From positions 1,612,001 to 1,676,000 of the forward strand of contig NZ_CP062803.1 in assembly GCF_008801925.2 (NCBI RefSeq): DNA of 64,000 bases. The letters run 5' to 3'. Below the pieces are notes generated by a model. The model worked only from the letters and a program-made list of their open reading frames with translations, made no database searches and was not told the DNA's origin. This DNA is from Cupriavidus basilensis. Its GTDB lineage: Bacteria > Pseudomonadota > Gammaproteobacteria > Burkholderiales > Burkholderiaceae. Both the position numbers and the translations under genes were made by a program. Positions 43,004 through 52,939 of this stretch are shown here, one piece after another (position 1 is the stretch's first letter; the number at the start of each line of letters is the position of its first letter).

Positions 43004-43825
43004 ATGGCCTCAGTCCGCGACCGCGCTCTATCCATCCTCGAACTACTCGCCCGCCATGTGCACGGGCTGCCGATGTTTGAGATTGCCGACCGCCTGGGCA
43101 TCCCGCGGACGGCGACGCACCGTCTGCTGGGTGAGCTCAAGGAGATGGGTTACGTGAAACACGACCAGAGCAAGTCTCAATACATGCTGACGGTCAAGCT
43201 CGCGTCGCTGGGCCTCGGCTATCTGGCTGCCACCGGCATTGCCGATGTCGCGCAGCCCCTGCTGGACGATCTCGCCGAAGCCAGCGGGGAGTTGGCGCGG
43301 CTCGCCGTTATCGAAGACAGTCAGCTGATTTGGGTCGCGAAGGCCCAAGGCTCGCATTCCGGTCTTCGTTACGACCCGGATGCTGGTCTGGACGTGTATC
43401 TGCCTGCTACCGCGAACGGATTGGCGTGGCTTGCGGCCGTGAGTGAGGAGCGCGCACTGGAGTTGGTTGCCCTACAGGGTATGGAGCGCGCTCGAGAGAT
43501 GGGTCCGAGCGCACCGCAGACCTTGCGCGCGCTCATGGAGCAGGTGGAGCAGACGCGCCAACGAGGTTATGCGGTCGTCTTCGACGCCTACGAAGCTGGC
43601 ACCAGCGCTTTGGCGGCGGTAGTCCGGAGACAGAACGGTGGCGAGGCTATCGGCACCGTTAGCATTGCCGGCCCATCGGTGCGAATGACCAAGGAGCGCA
43701 TGGAGGCACTGGCTCCCCTTGTTCAGGAGTGCGCCAGTGCATTGGCACTGGCAAGCGTCAGTTCACCCATGTTTGCTCGGCACGACGCTAAGCAGGGAGG
43801 CCATACCCAACCAGGTTCCCACTAG
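43004..43825 (+). CDS. IclR-family transcriptional regulator
   Basis: 273 residues from the ATG at 43004 (AAGGAA 6 or so bases upstream). The N-terminal winged helix is SVRDRALSILELLARH...FEIADRLGIPRTATHRLLGELKEMG, and the C-terminal effector domain includes GLRYDPDAGLDVYLPATANGLAWLA and the late GTVSIAGPSVRMT. IclR proteins of this type often control aromatic or shikimate-type catabolism. It diverges from the TIM-barrel/AAHS/shikimate dehydrogenase operon. The long upstream open frame is not used. Confidence 0.92.
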   Translation: MASVRDRALSILELLARHVHGLPMFEIADRLGIPRTATHRLLGELKEMGYVKHDQSKSQYMLTVKLASLGLGYLAATGIADVAQPLLDDLAEASGELARLAVIEDSQLIWVAKAQGSHSGLRYDPDAGLDVYLPATANGLAWLAAVSEERALELVALQGMERAREMGPSAPQTLRALMEQVEQTRQRGYAVVFDAYEAGTSALAAVVRRQNGGEAIGTVSIAGPSVRMTKERMEALAPLVQECASALALASVSSPMFARHDAKQGGHTQPGSH

Positions 43826-43990
43826 AGCTGCAGTTCGGCATATGCCGGAGAAGATGCCGGAGAAGATGGGGATCCCGGCCGCCGGCTTCAGGACGATTTC
43901 CGCAACTGCTTGCCGATTGTTGGCACAGGATGACCGTTGTCGGGCCGCTTCGGCAGTTCGCCCATGCAAGCGTGGATGGCCGGAGAGGCC

Positions 43991-44037
43991 GCCAGTTCAG
44001 CCATCCAGCCATGCATCGCTGGATGGCCATGACTGGC
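43991..44037. other. Long two-tier hairpin downstream of IclR
   Basis: An inner 10-base-pair perfect stem (GCCATCCAGC / GCTGGATGGC, 44000-44009 and 44018-44027) sits inside outer arms GCCAGT / ACTGGC (43991-43996 and 44032-44037). It lies in the 287-base gene-free gap between the convergent iclR and M20 genes, where a terminator would be expected, but no T tract follows. Nothing else is seen in the gap. Confidence 0.5.
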
Positions 44038-44112
44038 CGAGGCCGTCATGTCCCATAACTGCGGTCCAGACAGACGAGATCACCTCCGATCATCGTCTGC
44101 CCGGCATTCTTC

Positions 44113-45489
44113 TTATCGCTGCGCCATCGTCATATAGTCGACCGTCAGGCCAGCTAGCGCCCTGACTCCATTCACCAGCGCGGCCTCATCCACATAGAAC
44201 TCCGGCGAGTGGTTGGATGCCGCCTTGGCCACGTCCACGCCCTTGGGCGTGACGCCCAGGTTGAAGAACAACCCCGGCACCTTCTCCTGATAGAAGGAGA
44301 AATCCTCCGACGCCGTGGCCTTGGGCGCGATCATCCAGTTGCCATCGCCGGCCACACGCTTGAGCGTGGGCGCCATCTTGTCGGTCAGCGCGGGCTGGTT
44401 GACGGTGGCGTTGTAAAGCTCCACGACCTTGAAGGTGGCCTCGGCGCCGGCGCTGCTGGCGATGGCTTCGGTGGTGCGCTTCATGCGGGCATGGATGTCC
44501 TTTTTCATGCCTTCGTCATAGGTGCGCACCGTGCCCATCATTTCGACTTTCTCCGGCACGATGTTCATGCGGTTGCCGCCGTGGATGGTGCCGACCGTGA
44601 TCACCGAAGGCTCCAGCATGGCATTGACCTGGCGGCTCTGGATGGTCTGCAGGCCCATGACGATCTGCGAGGCCACCACGATCGGGTCGATGCCGCCCCA
44701 GGGGCGCGCGCCATGGGTCTGGCGGCCCTTGACGTCGATCCAGAACTGGTCGGCGGCGGCCATCGACGGGCCGCTGCGCCAGGCCAGCTTGCCCGACTCG
44801 ATGCCGCTGCTCACATGCAGGCCGAAGATGGCATCCACCTTGGGATTGTCCAGCACGCCCTCAGCCACCATCTGCTTGGCGCCCCACATATTGCTGCCAT
44901 TGGGCTCGAAATCCGCCGGGCTTTCCTCGGCCGGCTGGAAGATGAACTTGACCGTGCCGGGCAACTGGTCCTTCATGCCGGCCAGCACCTCGGCCGTGGC
45001 CATCAGGATCGCGACGTGGGTGTCGTGCCCGCAGGCGTGCATCACGTCCACTTCCTTGCCCAGATATTGTCCTTTGGCCTTGGAGGCGAAGGGCACGTCC
45101 ACGCGCTCCTTCACCGGCAACGCATCCATGTCAGCGCGCAGCGCTACCACGGGGCCCGGCTTGCCGCCCTTGAGCACGCCCACCACGCCAGTCTTGGCGA
45201 CTCCCGTCGTTACTTCCATGCCGAGCTTGCGCAGATGGTCCGCCACCAGCTTGGCGGTACGGACTTCATAGTTGCCAAGCTCTGGATGCTGGTGGATGTC
45301 GCGGCGCCAGGCGATCAGCTGGGCTTCGACGGCCTTGGCGCGCGTCTCGATCTGCGCCTGCAGGCTTTCGCTGCCGGTGGCTTGCGCCTGCGCGGCGGCG
45401 GGTGCCAGGCACAGCAGGCCGGCGGCCAGCGTGAGGGCGGAAACGCCGGCGCGTAGCGCGGCAGGGGAACGGGCTTGGCGTGCTGCCAT
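44113..45489 (-). CDS. Exported M20-family amidohydrolase
   Basis: 458 residues with a clear Sec signal peptide (about 36 residues: RAGVSALTLAAGLLCLAPAAAQAQA), so it probably acts in the periplasm. The metallohydrolase motifs are VMHACGHDTH, FQPAEESP, the dimerisation segment THGARPWGGIDP, and ATASEDFSFYQ and NHSPEFYVDE near the C-terminus. Members deacylate amino acids or peptides; substrate unknown. Followed on the minus strand by nothing for 287 bases. Upstream is an MHS transporter that could carry its product (inferred). Confidence 0.92.
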   Translation of the reverse strand: MAARQARSPAALRAGVSALTLAAGLLCLAPAAAQAQATGSESLQAQIETRAKAVEAQLIAWRRDIHQHPELGNYEVRTAKLVADHLRKLGMEVTTGVAKTGVVGVLKGGKPGPVVALRADMDALPVKERVDVPFASKAKGQYLGKEVDVMHACGHDTHVAILMATAEVLAGMKDQLPGTVKFIFQPAEESPADFEPNGSNMWGAKQMVAEGVLDNPKVDAIFGLHVSSGIESGKLAWRSGPSMAAADQFWIDVKGRQTHGARPWGGIDPIVVASQIVMGLQTIQSRQVNAMLEPSVITVGTIHGGNRMNIVPEKVEMMGTVRTYDEGMKKDIHARMKRTTEAIASSAGAEATFKVVELYNATVNQPALTDKMAPTLKRVAGDGNWMIAPKATASEDFSFYQEKVPGLFFNLGVTPKGVDVAKAASNHSPEFYVDEAALVNGVRALAGLTVDYMTMAQR

Positions 45490-45550
45490 GAAGACTCCTT
45501 TTTTTATTTCTTCGTGATGGAACAGGATGCAGAAACTAAAGCAAGCGCGG

Positions 45551-46855
45551 CTAGCGGATGCCCAGGCGCGTGCGCGTCTGGGCCAGCGCCACCAGACTGA
45601 TCGCCGCGCAGGCCATCAGGTAGAAGCTCGGCGCCAGCTTGCTGCCGGTGGCACCGATCAGCCAGGTCAGGATGAAGGGCGCGAACCCGCCGAACAGCGT
45701 CACCGCGATGTTGTACGAGAGCGAGAGTCCCGTGGTGCGTGTCTTGACCGGGAAGATCTCCGACGCCAGCGCGGGCAGCGCGCCGAAGTACAGCGTCATC
45801 ATCAGTCCCAGCACCACCTGCACCGCCAGCATCACGCCGAAGCCGGGATAGTGGCTGAGCAGCCAGAACAGCGGCCAGATCGACAGCAGCAACAGCAGCG
45901 CGGCGAGGCGCATGGGCGGGATGCGGCCATAGCGATCCGACCAGTGCCCGACCAGCGGGGCGAACAGCATCTGCACCACGCCCGTGGCCAGCGTGGCGGC
46001 AAACGCCGCCGAGGGCGGCAGGCCGAGCTGCTTGACCGCATAGGTGGGCATGTACAGCACCAGGTAGGTCGATACTGTGGCGACGATGACCACGCCCATG
46101 GCCAGCAGCAGGCGCTCCTTCTGGTGGCTGAGCGTGTCGCGCAGCGGCGTCTCGGTGGTCTCGGCCTGGAGGAACTCGGGGGTTTCATCGACGTGGCGGC
46201 GGATGTAGTACGCCACCGGGCCGATCAGCAGGCCAAAGAGGAAGGGCACGCGCCAGCCCCAGGATTGCATCTGGTCGGGCGTGAGCGTGGTGGTGAGCAC
46301 CGCGCCAAAGCCCGCGGCAAGCAGGGTGGTCAGGCCTTGGCTGGCGACCTGGAAGCTGGAGTAGAAACCGCGCCGGCTGGGTGCGTGCTCGGCCAGGAAG
46401 GCGGTGGCGCTGCCGAATTCGCCGCCAGCCGAGAAGCCCTGGATCATGCGCGCTGCCACGATGCCGATGGGCGCCATGACGCCGATCGCGGCATAGGTGG
46501 GCAGCAGCGCGATGATCAGCGTGCCCACCATCATCAGCAGGATGGAGAGCGTCAGCGCGGCGCGCCGGCCTTTGCGGTCGGCATAGACGCCGATCACGAC
46601 CGCGCCCAGCGGCCGCATGAAGAACGACACGCCGAAGGTGCCGAGCGTCAGCAGCAGCGAGGTGTTCTCATCGTGGTTGGGAAAGAACAGCGCGGAGATG
46701 GTGACGGCAAAAAAACCGTAGACGACCAGGTCGAACCACTCCAGCGCGTTGCCGATCGAGGCTGAGATCACCGCGCGCCAGGGATGGCGCGAGGCGGGCG
46801 CTGCCGATGCTGCCGCGCCGCTGTTGCTGCTGCCGCTTGCCGATACTGCTGTCAT
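45551..46855 (-). CDS. MFS transporter, metabolite:H+ symporter (MHS) family
   Basis: 434-residue inner-membrane permease with about 12 helices. MHS signatures are ASIGNALEWFDLVVYGFFA in helix 1, FFMRPLGAVVIGVYADRKGRR before helix 3 and QGFSAGGEFGSATAFLAE in helix 5. Known members take up alpha-ketoglutarate, proline/betaine or citrate; specificity is not evident. It stands 61 bases upstream of the exported M20 hydrolase on the same strand and 105 bases after argE, so the three may be one functional group. Confidence 0.92.
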   Translation of the reverse strand: MTAVSASGSSNSGAAASAAPASRHPWRAVISASIGNALEWFDLVVYGFFAVTISALFFPNHDENTSLLLTLGTFGVSFFMRPLGAVVIGVYADRKGRRAALTLSILLMMVGTLIIALLPTYAAIGVMAPIGIVAARMIQGFSAGGEFGSATAFLAEHAPSRRGFYSSFQVASQGLTTLLAAGFGAVLTTTLTPDQMQSWGWRVPFLFGLLIGPVAYYIRRHVDETPEFLQAETTETPLRDTLSHQKERLLLAMGVVIVATVSTYLVLYMPTYAVKQLGLPPSAAFAATLATGVVQMLFAPLVGHWSDRYGRIPPMRLAALLLLLSIWPLFWLLSHYPGFGVMLAVQVVLGLMMTLYFGALPALASEIFPVKTRTTGLSLSYNIAVTLFGGFAPFILTWLIGATGSKLAPSFYLMACAAISLVALAQTRTRLGIR

Positions 46856-46923
46856 GGTGTCTCCGGGTTATTTTTGGACATGACGCAACCACCGGCCCGC
46901 AGCTTTGGCGGGCCGGCTACAAC

Positions 46924-46959
46924 GGAAAACGAGAAAAACGAGGAAAACGAGAAAAACGG
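46924..46959. repeat. 18-base tandem duplication next to the argE stop
   Basis: Two consecutive 18-base units (GGAAAACGAGAAAAACGA and the same with a final G) end one base before the argE stop codon. On the argE strand they read as a T- and C-rich tract, which may help 3' end formation. Confidence 0.85.
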
Positions 46960-46960
46960 T

Positions 46961-48166
46961 TTAGTTCACGCGCAGGCTGTCGACCACCTTGTGCAGGAAG
47001 GCCTCGCAGGCGGCTAGCTGGTCCAGCGCGACGAACTCGTCGGGCTTGTGGGCCTGCTCGATATCGCCGGGGCCACACACCACGGCCGGGATGCCGGCGC
47101 GCTGGAACAGGCCGGCCTCGGTGCCGTAGGCGACCTTGTTGACGTCGCGGTCGGCGGTCAGCGCGCGCACCAGTTGCGTGATGGCGGCCTGCTCGGCCAC
47201 GTCCAGCGAGGGCGCGGCGGCGATCTTGCTGATGGTCAGGCCCGCGTCGGCATGCTCGGCGCGCATTTTCGGCAGCAGCACGTCGTTGGCGTAGCCCTGG
47301 ATGCGGGCAAAGATGGCCTCCGGATCGACGCCCGGCAGGTTGCGGAATTCGAACACGAACTCGCACAGCGCCGGAATGGTGTTGAGCGCGATGCCGCCGT
47401 GGATGGTGCCGGTCTGGGCCGTGGTGAAGGGCACGTCGAAGTCGCGGTCGTAAGGGCCGTTGGCCTTGAACTCGTCGGCGATGTCGCGGATATGGCAGAT
47501 CAGGCGGGCGGCGTACTCGATGGCGTTGACGCCCTTGGGCGTGAGCGACGAATGCGCGGCCTGGCCCTTGACGCAGCAGCGGTAGGCGTTGATGCCCTTG
47601 TGCGCGACGATCACGCGCATGCTGGTGGGCTCGCCGACGATGCAGCCACCCGGGGTCACGCCGCGTTCGCGCAGTTCCGCCAGCAGGTAGGGGGCGCCCA
47701 TGCAGCCGATCTCTTCGTCGAAGGACAGCGCATAGTGCACCGGCTCACGCAGCCGGGCCTCAAGCAGCGTGGGCAGCAGCGCCAGGCTGGTGCCGATGAA
47801 GCCCTTCATGTCGCAGGTGCCGCGCCCGTACAGGCGGCCATCGCGGATCACCGGCTTGAACGGGTCGGTGGTCCAGTTCTGGCCGTCCACCGGCACCACG
47901 TCGGTATGGCCCGACAGCACGATGCCGCCATCGGTGCTGCCATCGGCGGCGGGCACGGTGACGAACAGGTTGGCCTTGTCGCCCTGCGGGTTGTAGCTCA
48001 GGTGGGGGCGCAGGCCCTTGGCCAGGAAATGATCGCGCACGGCTTCGATCAGGCCGAGGTTGGAGTGGCGGCTGGTGGTGTCGTAGCTGACCAGGCGCTG
48101 GGTCCAGTCGAGCGCGCTGCCGCGGCTTGCGGCATCGGCAGGCTTGCTGAGGGTATCGGCTTGCAT
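46961..48166 (-). CDS. argE: Acetylornithine deacetylase (ArgE)
   Basis: 401-residue M20-family metallohydrolase of the ArgE/DapE branch. It removes acetyl from N-acetylornithine in arginine synthesis. Motifs are VLSGHTDVVPVDGQNW (first metal His and Asp), GRGTCDMKGF, SFDEEIGCMGA (catalytic Glu-Glu), VGEPTS, and GAGDIEQAH replaced here by CGPGDIEQAHKPDEF. The start at 48166 (MQADTLSKPADAA) is preferred to the open frame reaching 48244. Other acyl-amino-acid substrates cannot be excluded. Confidence 0.85.
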   Translation of the reverse strand: MQADTLSKPADAASRGSALDWTQRLVSYDTTSRHSNLGLIEAVRDHFLAKGLRPHLSYNPQGDKANLFVTVPAADGSTDGGIVLSGHTDVVPVDGQNWTTDPFKPVIRDGRLYGRGTCDMKGFIGTSLALLPTLLEARLREPVHYALSFDEEIGCMGAPYLLAELRERGVTPGGCIVGEPTSMRVIVAHKGINAYRCCVKGQAAHSSLTPKGVNAIEYAARLICHIRDIADEFKANGPYDRDFDVPFTTAQTGTIHGGIALNTIPALCEFVFEFRNLPGVDPEAIFARIQGYANDVLLPKMRAEHADAGLTISKIAAAPSLDVAEQAAITQLVRALTADRDVNKVAYGTEAGLFQRAGIPAVVCGPGDIEQAHKPDEFVALDQLAACEAFLHKVVDSLRVN

Positions 48167-48310
48167 GGCGGTTGGCTTTGGGTAACGTGTTAAGCAAATG
48201 ATGCTACACCGTGCTGGCTCGTCGGTCCATGCACGGTGCACCATCGTGGCCCGCCGCGGCGGCGGCGCGCCGCGAACGGGTACTGTGGAGCAATGATCAG
48301 GCCAGTCAGG

Positions 48311-48337
48311 TCATTCAGGTCATTCAGGTCATTCAGG
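48311..48337. repeat. Three 9-base tandem units over the mfd stop codon
   Basis: TCATTCAGG is repeated three times (48311-48337) and overlaps the mfd stop (48333-48335). On the coding strand the unit is CCTGAATGA. Copy-number change would alter only the sequence after the stop, unless a frameshift placed the repeat in the Leu-Asn-Asp frame. Confidence 0.9.
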
Positions 48338-51300
48338 CCAGTTGGCGCAGGGTGTGCTTGATGGTCTGCGCGCGCACTGCCACATCCGGCATCTTGGCCT
48401 CGATGCGCAGCTTGTCCTGCCCTGCCAGCTTGATATGGCGGTTCTTCTGCACCAGCTCGATGATCTTCATGGCGTCGATCGGCGGGTTGGGCAGGAACTG
48501 CATGCTGATGGCTGCGTCGCTGGCGTCGATCTTGCGCACGCCCAGCGGCACCGCGGCAATGCGCAGGCGGTGCGTCTCTATCAGCGCTTGCGCCTGCGGC
48601 GGCAGGCGGCCGAAGCGGTCGATCAGCTCTTCCTGGATATCGTCCACGCGCTCGGCCGTCTCGCAATTGGCCAGGCGCTTGTACAGCGAGAGGCGCTCGT
48701 GCACGTCGGTGCAATAGTCGCTGGGCAGCAGGGCCGGGGTGCCCAGGTTGATTTCGGTGGTCACGGCCAGCGGCGCCATCAGGTCCGGTTCCTTGCCGGC
48801 CTTGAGCGACTTGACGGCGGCATTGAGCATGTCGGTGTAGAGCTGGAAGCCGATCTCATGGATCTCGCCCGATTGCTTGTCGCCCAGCACTTCGCCCGCG
48901 CCGCGGATTTCCAGGTCGTGCATGGCCAGGTAGAAGCCCGAGCCCAGTTCTTCCATCTGCTGGATGGCTTCGAGCCGGCGCTGCGCCAGCTTGCTCAGGC
49001 CTTCGACATCGTGCACCAGCATGTAGGCATAGGCCTGGTGGTGCGAGCGCCCGACGCGGCCGCGCAGCTGGTGCAGCTGCGCCAGGCCGAATTTGTCGGA
49101 GCGGTGGATCAGGATGGTGTTGGCGGTCGGCACGTCGATGCCGGTCTCGATGATGGTGGTGCACAGCAGGATGTTGTCGCGGCGTGCCACGAAGTCACGC
49201 ATCACGCGCTCCAGCTCGCGCTCGTGCATCTGCCCGTGCGCCACCGCAATGCGCGCTTCGGGCACCAGCTCGGCCAGCTTGGCGCGCTTGTTCTCGATGG
49301 TGTCGACCTCGTTGTGCAGGAAGTAGACCTGTCCGCCGCGCTTGAGCTCGCGCAGGATGGCTTCGCGCACCACGCCGTCTTCCTCGCGGCGCACGAAGGT
49401 CTTGATGGCCAGGCGCTTTTGCGGCGCGGTGGCAATCACGGAGAAGTCGCGCAGGCCTTCGAGCGCCATGCCCAGCGTGCGGGGAATCGGCGTGGCGGTC
49501 AGCGTGAGCACGTCGACCTCGGCGCGCAGGGTCTTGAGCATTTCCTTCTGGCGCACGCCAAAGCGGTGTTCCTCATCGATGACGACCAGCCCCAGGCGCT
49601 GGAACTTGACGTCGTCCGATAGCATCTTGTGGGTGCCGATCACGATGTCGGCGGTGCCGTCGTTGATCTGCTTGATGGCGCCGTCGATCTCCTTCTTGGT
49701 CTTGAAGCGCGACAGCTCCACGATGCGCACCGGCCATTCGGCGAAGCGGTCGGACAGATTCTGGAAATGCTGCTCGGCCAGCAGCGTGGTGGGCGCCAGG
49801 ATGGCCACCTGTTTGCCGCCCATGACCGCGACGAAGGCAGCGCGCAATGCGACTTCGGTCTTGCCGAAGCCCACATCGCCGCACACCAGCCGGTCCATCG
49901 GCTTGCCCGAGGTCATGTCGGCGATCACGGCGGCGATGGCCGCGGCCTGGTCCGGCGTTTCCTCGAAGCCGAAGCTCTCGGCAAACTTCTCGTAGTCCCT
50001 GGGCGTGAGCTCGAAAGCATGGCCCTGGCGCAAGGCGCGGCGCGCGTACAGGTTGAGCAGTTCGGCGGCCGTATCGCGGATCTGCTGCGCAGCTTTGCGT
50101 TTCGCGCGGTCCCATTGGCCGGAGCCCAGCGAGTGCAGCGGCGCGGTGTCCGGATCGGCGCCGGAGTAGCGCGAGATCACGTGCAACTGATGCACCGGCA
50201 CATACAGCTTGCTGCCTTTCTCGTAGTCCAGGTGCAGGAATTCCTCCTCGCCCTGGCCCAGGTCCAGCGAGACCAGGCCCTGGTAGCGGCCAATACCGTG
50301 CTCGCTGTGCACGACCGGATCGCCGATCTTGAGCTCGGCCAGGTCGCGCACCATCGAGTCCACGGCGCTGGCCTGTTCCTGCTTGCGCCGGCCCGTACGG
50401 CGCGCGGTGCCGGCATACAGCTCGGCCTCGGTGACAAAGGCCAGCGGCTCGATGCCTTGCGCGCCGGGCACGGCAAAGCCGCTTTGCAGCGGCGCCACCA
50501 CGATGGAGAAATGCGAATCTCCCGCCAGGAAGGCGGCGTAATCATCGATCGGCTGCGGGCGCAGCCCGCTTTCGCCGAACAGTTGCAGCAGCGTTTCGCG
50601 CCGGCCGGCGGAATCCGCGCACATCAGCACGCGCCGGTCTTTTTTCAGCAGCAACGCTTCCAGGTTGACTAGCGGATCTTCCGCGCGCCGGTTGACCGAG
50701 ACATCGGGCAGGGACTCAGCCAGCGGCACGGTGTCGCCGGTGGCGGTGCCTTGCAGCACGAGCCGCGCCAGCGGCTTTGCGCTAGTGAAGAACTGCTCTT
50801 CCGACAGGAACAGCGCGGCGGGCGGCAGCAGCGGCCGCTCGCGGTCATGGCGCATGAAGTTGTAGCGCTGCGTGGTGTCGGCCCAGAAGCGGCGGATGGC
50901 GTCAGGCACATCGCCGGCAAAGGCGAGCTGGCTGTTGGCGGGCAGGTAATCGAAGACGGTGGCCGAGCTTTCAAAGAACAATGGCAGGTAGTACTCGATG
51001 CCGGCCGACGGCACGCCATTGCCGATGTCCTTGTAGATCGTCGATTTGCTCGGGTCGCCCTCGAACAGTTCGCGCCAGCGGCCGCGAAACGCGGTGCGCG
51101 CGGCGTCGTCGAGCGGGAACTCGCGGCCCGGCAGCAAGCGCACTTCCTTCACCGGGTACAGGCTGCGCTGCGTGTCGGGATCGAAGGCGCGGATGGTTTC
51201 GATCTCGTCGCCGAACAGGTCGATCCGGTACGGCAGCGGCGAGCCCATCGGGAACAGGTCGATCAGGCCGCCACGCACGCTGTACTCGCCGGGCCGCATC

Positions 51301-51794
51301 ACGGCGCTGACATGCTCATAGCCGGCCAGCGTGAACTGCGCCTTGAGCGCGGCTTCGTCCAGCTTCTCGCCCTGCTTGAAGAAGAAGGTGTAGGCCGCGA
51401 GGAAGGCGGGCGGCGCCAGCCGGTAGAGCGCAGTCTGCGCCGGCACCAGCATGATGTCGCACTGGCCGCCCTGGATGTCGTGCAGCGTGGCGAGCCGCTC
51501 CGAGACCAGATCCTGGTGCGGCGAGAAGCTGTCGTAGGGCAAGGTTTCCCAGTCGGGCAGCAAGCGCACCCGCAGGCCCGGCGCGAACCAGGGGATTTCC
51601 TCGGCCAGCCGCTGCGCGTCGACCGCGTTGGCGCACACCACTGCCAGCATCGGCACACGCTCGCGGTGCTGGCTGGCGTAGGCGGCCAGCGCCAGGGCGT
51701 CGGCGGAGCCGGGCAGGCCGGACACGGTATAGCGCTGGCCGGCCTTGACCAAGGGGAGGTTGGCGAAGGGGGCGGGGCGATTGGCTTCAGGCAT
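48333..51794 (-). CDS. mfd: Transcription-repair coupling factor Mfd
   Basis: 1,153-residue ATP-dependent translocase that removes RNA polymerase stalled at DNA lesions and recruits UvrA. The N-terminal UvrB-like module begins with [10 protein letters not shown]; the RNA-polymerase-interacting (CarD-like) domain is at [19 protein letters not shown]; helicase motifs are [15 protein letters not shown] (motif I), [22 protein letters not shown] (motif II), [12 protein letters not shown] (motif III) and QLRGRVGR (motif VI). The C-terminal TRCF domain ends at LRQLA. Start at 51794 is the first Met after a low-complexity in-frame extension. It diverges from ispD. Confidence 0.97.
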   Translation of the reverse strand: MPEANRPAPFANLPLVKAGQRYTVSGLPGSADALALAAYASQHRERVPMLAVVCANAVDAQRLAEEIPWFAPGLRVRLLPDWETLPYDSFSPHQDLVSERLATLHDIQGGQCDIMLVPAQTALYRLAPPAFLAAYTFFFKQGEKLDEAALKAQFTLAGYEHVSAVMRPGEYSVRGGLIDLFPMGSPLPYRIDLFGDEIETIRAFDPDTQRSLYPVKEVRLLPGREFPLDDAARTAFRGRWRELFEGDPSKSTIYKDIGNGVPSAGIEYYLPLFFESSATVFDYLPANSQLAFAGDVPDAIRRFWADTTQRYNFMRHDRERPLLPPAALFLSEEQFFTSAKPLARLVLQGTATGDTVPLAESLPDVSVNRRAEDPLVNLEALLLKKDRRVLMCADSAGRRETLLQLFGESGLRPQPIDDYAAFLAGDSHFSIVVAPLQSGFAVPGAQGIEPLAFVTEAELYAGTARRTGRRKQEQASAVDSMVRDLAELKIGDPVVHSEHGIGRYQGLVSLDLGQGEEEFLHLDYEKGSKLYVPVHQLHVISRYSGADPDTAPLHSLGSGQWDRAKRKAAQQIRDTAAELLNLYARRALRQGHAFELTPRDYEKFAESFGFEETPDQAAAIAAVIADMTSGKPMDRLVCGDVGFGKTEVALRAAFVAVMGGKQVAILAPTTLLAEQHFQNLSDRFAEWPVRIVELSRFKTKKEIDGAIKQINDGTADIVIGTHKMLSDDVKFQRLGLVVIDEEHRFGVRQKEMLKTLRAEVDVLTLTATPIPRTLGMALEGLRDFSVIATAPQKRLAIKTFVRREEDGVVREAILRELKRGGQVYFLHNEVDTIENKRAKLAELVPEARIAVAHGQMHERELERVMRDFVARRDNILLCTTIIETGIDVPTANTILIHRSDKFGLAQLHQLRGRVGRSHHQAYAYMLVHDVEGLSKLAQRRLEAIQQMEELGSGFYLAMHDLEIRGAGEVLGDKQSGEIHEIGFQLYTDMLNAAVKSLKAGKEPDLMAPLAVTTEINLGTPALLPSDYCTDVHERLSLYKRLANCETAERVDDIQEELIDRFGRLPPQAQALIETHRLRIAAVPLGVRKIDASDAAISMQFLPNPPIDAMKIIELVQKNRHIKLAGQDKLRIEAKMPDVAVRAQTIKHTLRQLA

Positions 51795-52088
51795 CGGGTA
51801 CGGGCTGGCTTGTTGACGGCTTTCAGGCGTTGCGGGGCTAAAAGAGCGCGGCGATGCAACAGCGACACCCCGCCGGCATCGCGGGCGGGGAGTGGGCGAA
51901 GCATGCGGCGCCCGGCGGGCGCTCGCGCTGATCGACGCCCGCATGTCCGCGAGCGAAGGCCGTATTATAGAATGCGCTCCGAATCCGCGTTTTCAATGCC
52001 GCGCTTCCCGCTCCCCTGCCATGGCAGGGGCCCCGAAGCCTTGCGCCATGCTCCTGGCATGGCGCTCACCTTGTCCCTCACGCTATCC

Positions 52089-52859
52089 GTGTCTGATCGC
52101 CGATTTGCCCTGATTCCCTGTGCCGGTACCGGCAGCCGCGCGGGCGGCAGCCTGCCCAAGCAATACCAGACCGTGGCCGGCCGGCCGATGATTTGGTACG
52201 CGCTTGCCGCTTTTGCCGCCTGCGATGCCATCAGCGCCACCGCGCTGGTGCTGGCGCCCGACGATATGCCGCTGGAGTCCCGCTTCGGCGCGGCGGCATT
52301 TGCCGGCCTGCGCTTTGATACTGCCTTCGTGGGCGGCGATACGCGCCATGCCTCGGTGCTGGCTGGCCTGCATCACCTGGCGCAACTTGGCGCCACGGAC
52401 CGCGACTGGGTGCTGGTGCATGATGCGGCCCGCCCGGGCCTGACGCCCGCCATGATCCACGCGCTGGTGCGCGCGGTGGAGGGCGACGGCGCGGACGAAG
52501 ACGGCCCCGACGCAGCCATCGGCGGCATCCTGGCGGTGCCGGTGCCCGATACGCTCAAGCGCGCCGATGCGCCCCCCGGCGGGCAGCCGGCTGCGGCGGT
52601 GCGCATCGGCGCCACGGTCTCGCGCGAGGGCTTGTGGCAGGCGCAGACTCCGCAGATGTTTCGCCTGGGTGTTTTGCGCCAGGCGCTGCAGGAAGCGCTC
52701 GCTGCGGGCGCCGTGGTGACCGATGAGGCCAGCGCGATCGAGCGGCTGGGCCTGCATCCGCGCCTGGTCAATGGCTCGCTGCGCAATTTCAAAGTGACCT
52801 ACCCCGAGGATTTCGCGCTGGCCGAGTTGCTGCTGGGCGAGGGTGCTGGCAAGCCCTGA
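52089..52859 (+). CDS. ispD: 2-C-methyl-D-erythritol 4-phosphate cytidylyltransferase IspD
   Basis: Third-step MEP-pathway enzyme that couples CTP to methylerythritol phosphate. 256 residues from the GTG at 52089 ([19 protein letters not shown]), the usual N-terminus; an ATG at 52059 would add ten residues. Motifs are the nucleotide loop [25 protein letters not shown] and the late [17 protein letters not shown]. The open frame extends far upstream through the mfd antisense strand but is not coding there. ispF follows 80 bases downstream, the usual ispDF arrangement. Confidence 0.95.
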   Translation: MSDRRFALIPCAGTGSRAGGSLPKQYQTVAGRPMIWYALAAFAACDAISATALVLAPDDMPLESRFGAAAFAGLRFDTAFVGGDTRHASVLAGLHHLAQLGATDRDWVLVHDAARPGLTPAMIHALVRAVEGDGADEDGPDAAIGGILAVPVPDTLKRADAPPGGQPAAAVRIGATVSREGLWQAQTPQMFRLGVLRQALQEALAAGAVVTDEASAIERLGLHPRLVNGSLRNFKVTYPEDFALAELLLGEGAGKP

Positions 52860-52939
52860 GCGTCATCCTCGCGCATGACCAGCGATCCCCGCCCATCCCT
52901 ATTCATCCCCCGTTCCGATCCTGAAGGAGAATTGCTCCC

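Noticed and set aside
44209..45456. 415-codon plus-strand ORF opposite the exported M20 gene
   Set aside because: Antisense shadow of a conserved metallohydrolase, with repetitive His/Leu/Gly composition.
48301..48340. Possible CRISPR-like or minisatellite array
   Set aside because: Only three 9-base units without spacers; treated as a simple tandem repeat.
48342..50672. Long plus-strand ORFs opposite mfd (426 and 347 codons)
   Set aside because: mfd motifs are intact on the other strand; the plus-strand products are compositionally biased and match no family.
50751..52058. N-terminal extension of ispD through the mfd antisense strand
   Set aside because: The conserved IspD protein begins near 52059-52089; the extra 430 or so codons are antisense to mfd.
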